NCBI GenBank assembly: GCA_014879765.1
Contig: JACSRL010000063.1
Span: 1 to 7,937, forward strand
Direction: 5' to 3'
DNA: 7,937 bases
Source of the DNA: Anaerolinea sp.
GTDB lineage: Bacteria > Chloroflexota > Anaerolineae > JAAEKA01
Numbering within the stretch: position 1 is the stretch's first letter; each line of letters begins with the position of its first letter. Positions 5,474 to 7,937 of the stretch are shown one piece after another. The notes below the pieces were generated by a model that saw only the letters and a program-made list of their open reading frames with translations, was not told where the DNA came from and searched no databases. The position numbers and the translations under genes are program-made.

Positions 5474-5481
5474 GTTCTCCT
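5474..5481. repeat. Right copy of the 8-bp target-site duplication
   Basis: GTTCTCCT here is identical to 5348-5355 and directly abuts the outer end of the element. On the transcribed strand it is a second, stranded copy of the antitoxin ribosome binding site (AAGGAGAAC) followed by GTAAC rather than by a start codon. Confidence 0.85.
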
Positions 5482-5527
5482 TCATGAAAACCCGGCTATT
5501 TCCAATCCCTGGCTGCATCTGGCAGGA

Positions 5528-5556
5528 ATTGTAACATCAGCACAGGGGCAAGTCAA
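5528..5556 (-). promoter_or_regulatory. Promoter of the toxin-antitoxin operon
   Basis: On the minus strand TTGACT (5551-5556, five of six to consensus) is followed by a 17-bp spacer and TACAAT (5528-5533, five of six). TGT before the -10 supplies an extended -10. Transcription would begin near 5521. The leader is now about 175 bases because of the 118-bp element plus its duplicated octamer; without them it would be about 50. Confidence 0.75.
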
Positions 5557-5600
5557 GGGCTATCGCCACCGGAAAAGCTGTCCGCCATTCCGATTACGGG

Positions 5601-5630
5601 TCACGGCTTACTCGTCACGCCTCACGTCAC
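5601..5630. repeat. TCACG-rich short repeats at the 3' end of the ThDP enzyme gene
   Basis: TCACG occurs at 5601-5605, 5615-5619 and 5622-5626, with a further TCAC at 5627-5630 that contains the stop codon of the minus-strand gene. On the coding strand these read CGTGA. The tract mirrors the CGTGA heptads at the other end of the gene in opposite orientation. Confidence 0.5.
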
Positions 5631-7339
5631 AGCGTGCGCGCGTAGCGAAATTCCTTGAAGCCAACGGGATCCGCGTTGACCGCCGCGTCCACCGCCACGT
5701 GGATCATGGCCGGCAGGCCAGACTGCACCGCGGCCTGCAAGGCAGGGGCCAGCTCGTCGATGGTGTCCACCTTGACGCCGAAGCAGCCCATGGCCTGGGC
5801 CATGAGATCGTAGCGCACGCCGGGGGTGAACTCGATGGGGCCGTGGTGTTCCGGGCCGAAGCCGGCGAAGTTGTAGGCGGTCTTCTCCATGCCCCAGGCG
5901 TCGTCCACGGCCACCACGACGATCACCGCCGCGCCGGCCCGCCGCGCGGTCTCCAGCTCCATGACGTGAAAGCCCAGCGCTCCGTCGCCGGTGATGCAAT
6001 AGACCGGCCGCTCGGGCGCGGCCAGCTTGGCGCCGATGGCCATGGGCAGCCCCGTGCCCAGGTAGCCCATCTGCACCGAGTAGAGAAAACTGTCCGGCCG
6101 CAGTATCGGGTTGAAGGCCACTCCCCACAACACCGTGTTGCCGCCGTCCAGCACCGTCACCGCGTCCTCGCCGAAGAACTGGTTGACCAGCATCACCATC
6201 TGGCCGGGATTGACCCCGCGGCCGCTGCTGGCAGTCATGTAGGCCATGCCCCCTTGCAGCGTGGCAGCCGACAGCTCGCGGTAGCGGGCCAGGTCGGGCA
6301 TCTCGCCGCGGGCCGGGGTGTTGGCCTGCACCGCGGCCCGCAGTGCGGCCAGCGCCGCCCTGGCGTCCGCCACGATGGCCACGTCCACCGGCCGGTTGAG
6401 GCCGATGGAGAGGGGATCGACGTCGATCTGGATCGTCTTCTGCCGGCCAGGATCGCCCCAGGCCGGCGGCATGCCCCAGCCGTCGTACTCGCCCAGCCGC
6501 GCGCCGACCACCAGCACCACGTCGGCCGCGTTGCGCGCCATCATGCCGGCCTGCATGTCGAAGATGTGGAAGTAGTGGGGGTGATCCTCGGGCACGACGC
6601 CCCTCGCGCCCACGCTGTTGCCCAAGCCGGCCGCCAGGTGATCGCCCAGCGCCATCAGCTCAGCCGACGCGCCGGCCCACAGCACCCCCTTGCCGGCGTA
6701 GATGAAGGGCCGCTGGGACGCGGCCAGCAGCTCGGCCGCCTGCCTGATCAACGCCGGATCGCCCGCGCCTACGTTGAGCACGCGGTTGTTGGCGGCCGGG
6801 GTCAGCCGCAGCTTGCTGGCGTCGATCTTCTGAGGCAGCAGCTCGTCGGGGATGGCCAGAAAGGCGGGACCGGGCCGGCCGCTGGTCGCCGCACGCACGG
6901 CCGCGCGCACCATCTCCGGCGCCCGCTCCGGCCGGCTGATCAGCGCGCTGTACTTGGTGACCGGCTGGGCCATGGCCACCAGGTCGGTGCCCTGCCAGGC
7001 GCCGTCGCGGGCGGGATTGTTGACCGCGCTGCGCCGCGTGCAGGCGATGCCGATCACCGGGTGGCCCTCGCCCTGCGCGCTGCTGAGGCCGGCGATCAGA
7101 TTGGCGCCGCCCGGCCCTGGGTTGCCCAGCGCGGCGGCCGGCCGGTGCGCCAGCCGCGTGTAGCCCTCGGCGATGTGAACCGCGGCCTCCTCGTGGTGGG
7201 CGTTGACATAGCGCACGCCATAGCGTTCGGCGTGGACCACAAAAGGAATATGCGCGCCGTCGATGATGCCGGCGATCAGATCGATGCCTTCGGCCTGCAA
7301 GGACTGCATGAGCAGTTCGCCTACGGTGATTTCGGTCAT
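5627..7339 (-). CDS. Thiamine-diphosphate-dependent enzyme, acetolactate synthase-like
   Basis: A 570-residue protein with the three-domain plan of the acetolactate synthase/decarboxylase superfamily. The N-terminal pyrimidine-binding domain (about 1-170) holds HHEEAAVHIAEGYTR, with E50 the likely activating glutamate, and GNPGPGGAN (72-80). The central domain spans about 190-340. The C-terminal ThDP-binding domain (about 375-570) contains GYLGTGLPMAIGAKLA and the GDG (451-453) that opens the metal-binding motif. That motif normally closes with NN or ND; here it reads VDDAWGM (478-484), so D479 would replace the metal-binding side chain. The substrate cannot be named; acetolactate synthase, oxalyl-CoA decarboxylase-like and related lyases share this plan. 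No ilvN-like small subunit is nearby, arguing against a biosynthetic acetolactate synthase. The frame is open to 7630, but the start is at 7339, where AAGGAG lies seven bases upstream and the family N-terminus begins. Confidence 0.88.
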   Translation of the reverse strand: MTEITVGELLMQSLQAEGIDLIAGIIDGAHIPFVVHAERYGVRYVNAHHEEAAVHIAEGYTRLAHRPAAALGNPGPGGANLIAGLSSAQGEGHPVIGIACTRRSAVNNPARDGAWQGTDLVAMAQPVTKYSALISRPERAPEMVRAAVRAATSGRPGPAFLAIPDELLPQKIDASKLRLTPAANNRVLNVGAGDPALIRQAAELLAASQRPFIYAGKGVLWAGASAELMALGDHLAAGLGNSVGARGVVPEDHPHYFHIFDMQAGMMARNAADVVLVVGARLGEYDGWGMPPAWGDPGRQKTIQIDVDPLSIGLNRPVDVAIVADARAALAALRAAVQANTPARGEMPDLARYRELSAATLQGGMAYMTASSGRGVNPGQMVMLVNQFFGEDAVTVLDGGNTVLWGVAFNPILRPDSFLYSVQMGYLGTGLPMAIGAKLAAPERPVYCITGDGALGFHVMELETARRAGAAVIVVVAVDDAWGMEKTAYNFAGFGPEHHGPIEFTPGVRYDLMAQAMGCFGVKVDTIDELAPALQAAVQSGLPAMIHVAVDAAVNADPVGFKEFRYARTL

Positions 7340-7346
7340 GGGGGGG

Positions 7347-7352
7347 CTCCTT
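7347..7352 (-). promoter_or_regulatory. Ribosome binding site fixing the ThDP enzyme start
   Basis: On the minus strand AAGGAG is followed by seven C residues and the ATG at 7339. This decides the start against the longer open frame, whose extra 97 codons run through repeat sequence and the end of the upstream gene and show no family similarity. Confidence 0.85.
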
Positions 7353-7363
7353 GGAGAGTGATG

Positions 7364-7384
7364 CGTGAAACGTGAAACGTGATG
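7364..7384. repeat. CGTGAAA heptad tandem repeat upstream of the ThDP enzyme gene
   Basis: CGTGAAA, CGTGAAA and CGTGATG follow each other at 7-bp intervals (7364-7384), with a related GTGATG just before. The tract lies in the 65-bp spacer between the four-helix-bundle stop and the ThDP enzyme start. It could be a binding site with helical repetition or an intergenic microrepeat; no clear -10 or -35 hexamer is seen beside it. Confidence 0.6.
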
Positions 7385-7404
7385 TGTGGGTGAGGTAGTT
7401 GTGG

Positions 7405-7848
7405 TTAGAGATGGGGTGGGTCGGATAGTGGGATGTTGGACAGGAGGTCGTGAAGGGTGGCGTGATTCAAGCCTTCGGAGACGACCTGATAGATGGGCTG
7501 CTCTTCGCGCAAAGCCTGCCTGCGCTGTCGTGGGATCATGGCGAGCAGGAGCCGGATGATCTGTGTGACAAGGCTGATACGGTGTTGAGCGACCTTTTCG
7601 CCCAGAATATGCCGACCTTTGTAGTACCAATCACGGCCTTCACGCGCCGAACCGAGGGCATACTCATAGAACCGCGCCCGATCCCGTCCAGTGCCACGGC
7701 TGTAGCCTTCTGCCACATTGGCGCCAATCGAACCGACCGAGCGATACAACTGATCAGACAAAGCCAGCGTGCGTCTATCCGCTGCCAACTTAGTTGTATC
7801 ATGCCAACTCAAATCGGAAACAAACAACGCCAACCGATAAGCCTCCAC
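7405..7848 (-). CDS. Four-helix-bundle protein (S23/TIGR02436-like), probably 5'-truncated
   Basis: The 147-residue reading resembles the four-helix-bundle family related to proteins encoded in 23S rRNA intervening sequences. The best marker is RSVGSIGANVAEGYSRGTGRD (36-56), a variant of the family's SIxxNIAEG signature, followed by the ARFYEYALGSARE helix (58-70). Function is unknown; some relatives are fused to or sit beside mobile or diversity-generating elements. The first available start is GTG at 7848, which has no usable ribosome binding site. The frame stays open upstream to a TAA at 7921-7923, and the codons just before GTG give ADDSLWK, which looks like the family's normal N-terminus (LWKVEAYRLA). 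No ATG, GTG or TTG lies in those 24 codons. The start therefore seems to have been lost to a repeat or insertion ending near 7870; the gene may be silent or use CTG at 7857. Confidence 0.65.
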   Translation of the reverse strand: MEAYRLALFVSDLSWHDTTKLAADRRTLALSDQLYRSVGSIGANVAEGYSRGTGRDRARFYEYALGSAREGRDWYYKGRHILGEKVAQHRISLVTQIIRLLLAMIPRQRRQALREEQPIYQVVSEGLNHATLHDLLSNIPLSDPPHL

Positions 7849-7867
7849 CTTCCACAGAGAATCATCA

Positions 7868-7937
7868 GCAGGACTTACGCAAAACGGGTCTCGATACGGC
7901 TCTGCGGGTTGAGTAGCGGGTTAGTCAGGGCCTCTCA
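7868..7937. repeat. Insertion- or repeat-derived sequence at the window edge
   Basis: GCAGGACTTACGCA (7868-7881) resembles terminal motifs I associate with dispersed insertion-sequence ends in cyanobacteria and Chloroflexota. It is followed by GGTCTCGATACGGCTC (7887-7902) and GGTTGAGTAGCGGG (7907-7920), which resemble palindromic intergenic repeats common in GC-rich bacteria. No coding sequence can be supported. The sequence starts exactly where the four-helix-bundle family similarity stops. The other end of the putative element lies outside the window. Confidence 0.4.

Noticed and set aside
5408..7375. A 655-codon open frame on the plus strand opposite the ThDP enzyme
   Set aside because: Same shadow effect: His/Arg/Gly-rich product, no ribosome binding site, begins inside the MITE and runs across the start of the real gene.
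7340..7630. N-terminal extension of the ThDP enzyme (97 codons)
   Set aside because: Runs through repeats and the coding end of the neighbouring gene; the ATG at 7339 has an excellent ribosome binding site and starts the family similarity.

Overview
The window reads as GC-rich bacterial chromosome, most likely from the Chloroflexota (Anaerolineae/Caldilinea-like); this is an inference. It rests on a class I-type HMG-CoA reductase in a bacterium, an HdeD/DUF308 protein, a DUF6516 toxin-antitoxin pair, a four-helix-bundle (S23-like) protein, and intergenic spaces full of palindromic and short direct repeats. No RNA gene, CRISPR array or full-length transposase is visible. All seven supported genes plus the small antitoxin lie on the minus strand. 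The long open frames on the plus strand are GC-driven shadows.

Layout from low to high coordinates (transcription runs right to left). Positions 1-207 have no gene but carry a direct repeat with a 44-bp period. A clear intrinsic terminator (208-244) follows an HdeD-family membrane protein (280-840), which has its own extended -10 promoter. A 338-bp gene-free stretch (841-1178) holds that promoter and a 97-bp inverted-repeat element. Next is a membrane-anchored protein joining two transmembrane helices, a bacterial PH-like domain and a Schlafen AlbA_2 domain (1179-2228). Two GC-rich hairpins separate it from a DUF1269-type protein with a glycine-rich core (2326-2862). A spacer with three copies of a GCGTCCCGC-type repeat leads to HMG-CoA reductase (3021-4565), the committed step of the mevalonate pathway, with its own promoter.

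A two-gene toxin-antitoxin operon follows: antitoxin 5056-5346 first, DUF6516/TumE-like toxin 4677-5066 second, with overlapping ends. Between its promoter (5528-5556) and the antitoxin start sits a 118-bp MITE-like element (5356-5473). Its terminal inverted repeats begin GTAAC, and it is flanked by a perfect 8-bp target-site duplication, GTTCTCCT. On the transcribed strand the duplicated octamer, AGGAGAAC, is the antitoxin's Shine-Dalgarno sequence. The element therefore landed in the ribosome binding site, and the duplication rebuilt the site. This is the strongest unusual observation here.

The right third is a thiamine-diphosphate-dependent enzyme of the acetolactate synthase/decarboxylase superfamily (5627-7339), flanked on both sides by CGTGA-rich short repeats in opposite orientation. 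A four-helix-bundle protein (7405-7848) ends the window. Its usual N-terminus seems to be cut by a repeat or insertion-sequence-like end carrying GGACTTACGC. The genes do not form one pathway. The region looks like a set of small independent transcription units shaped by repeated insertion of small mobile or palindromic elements.
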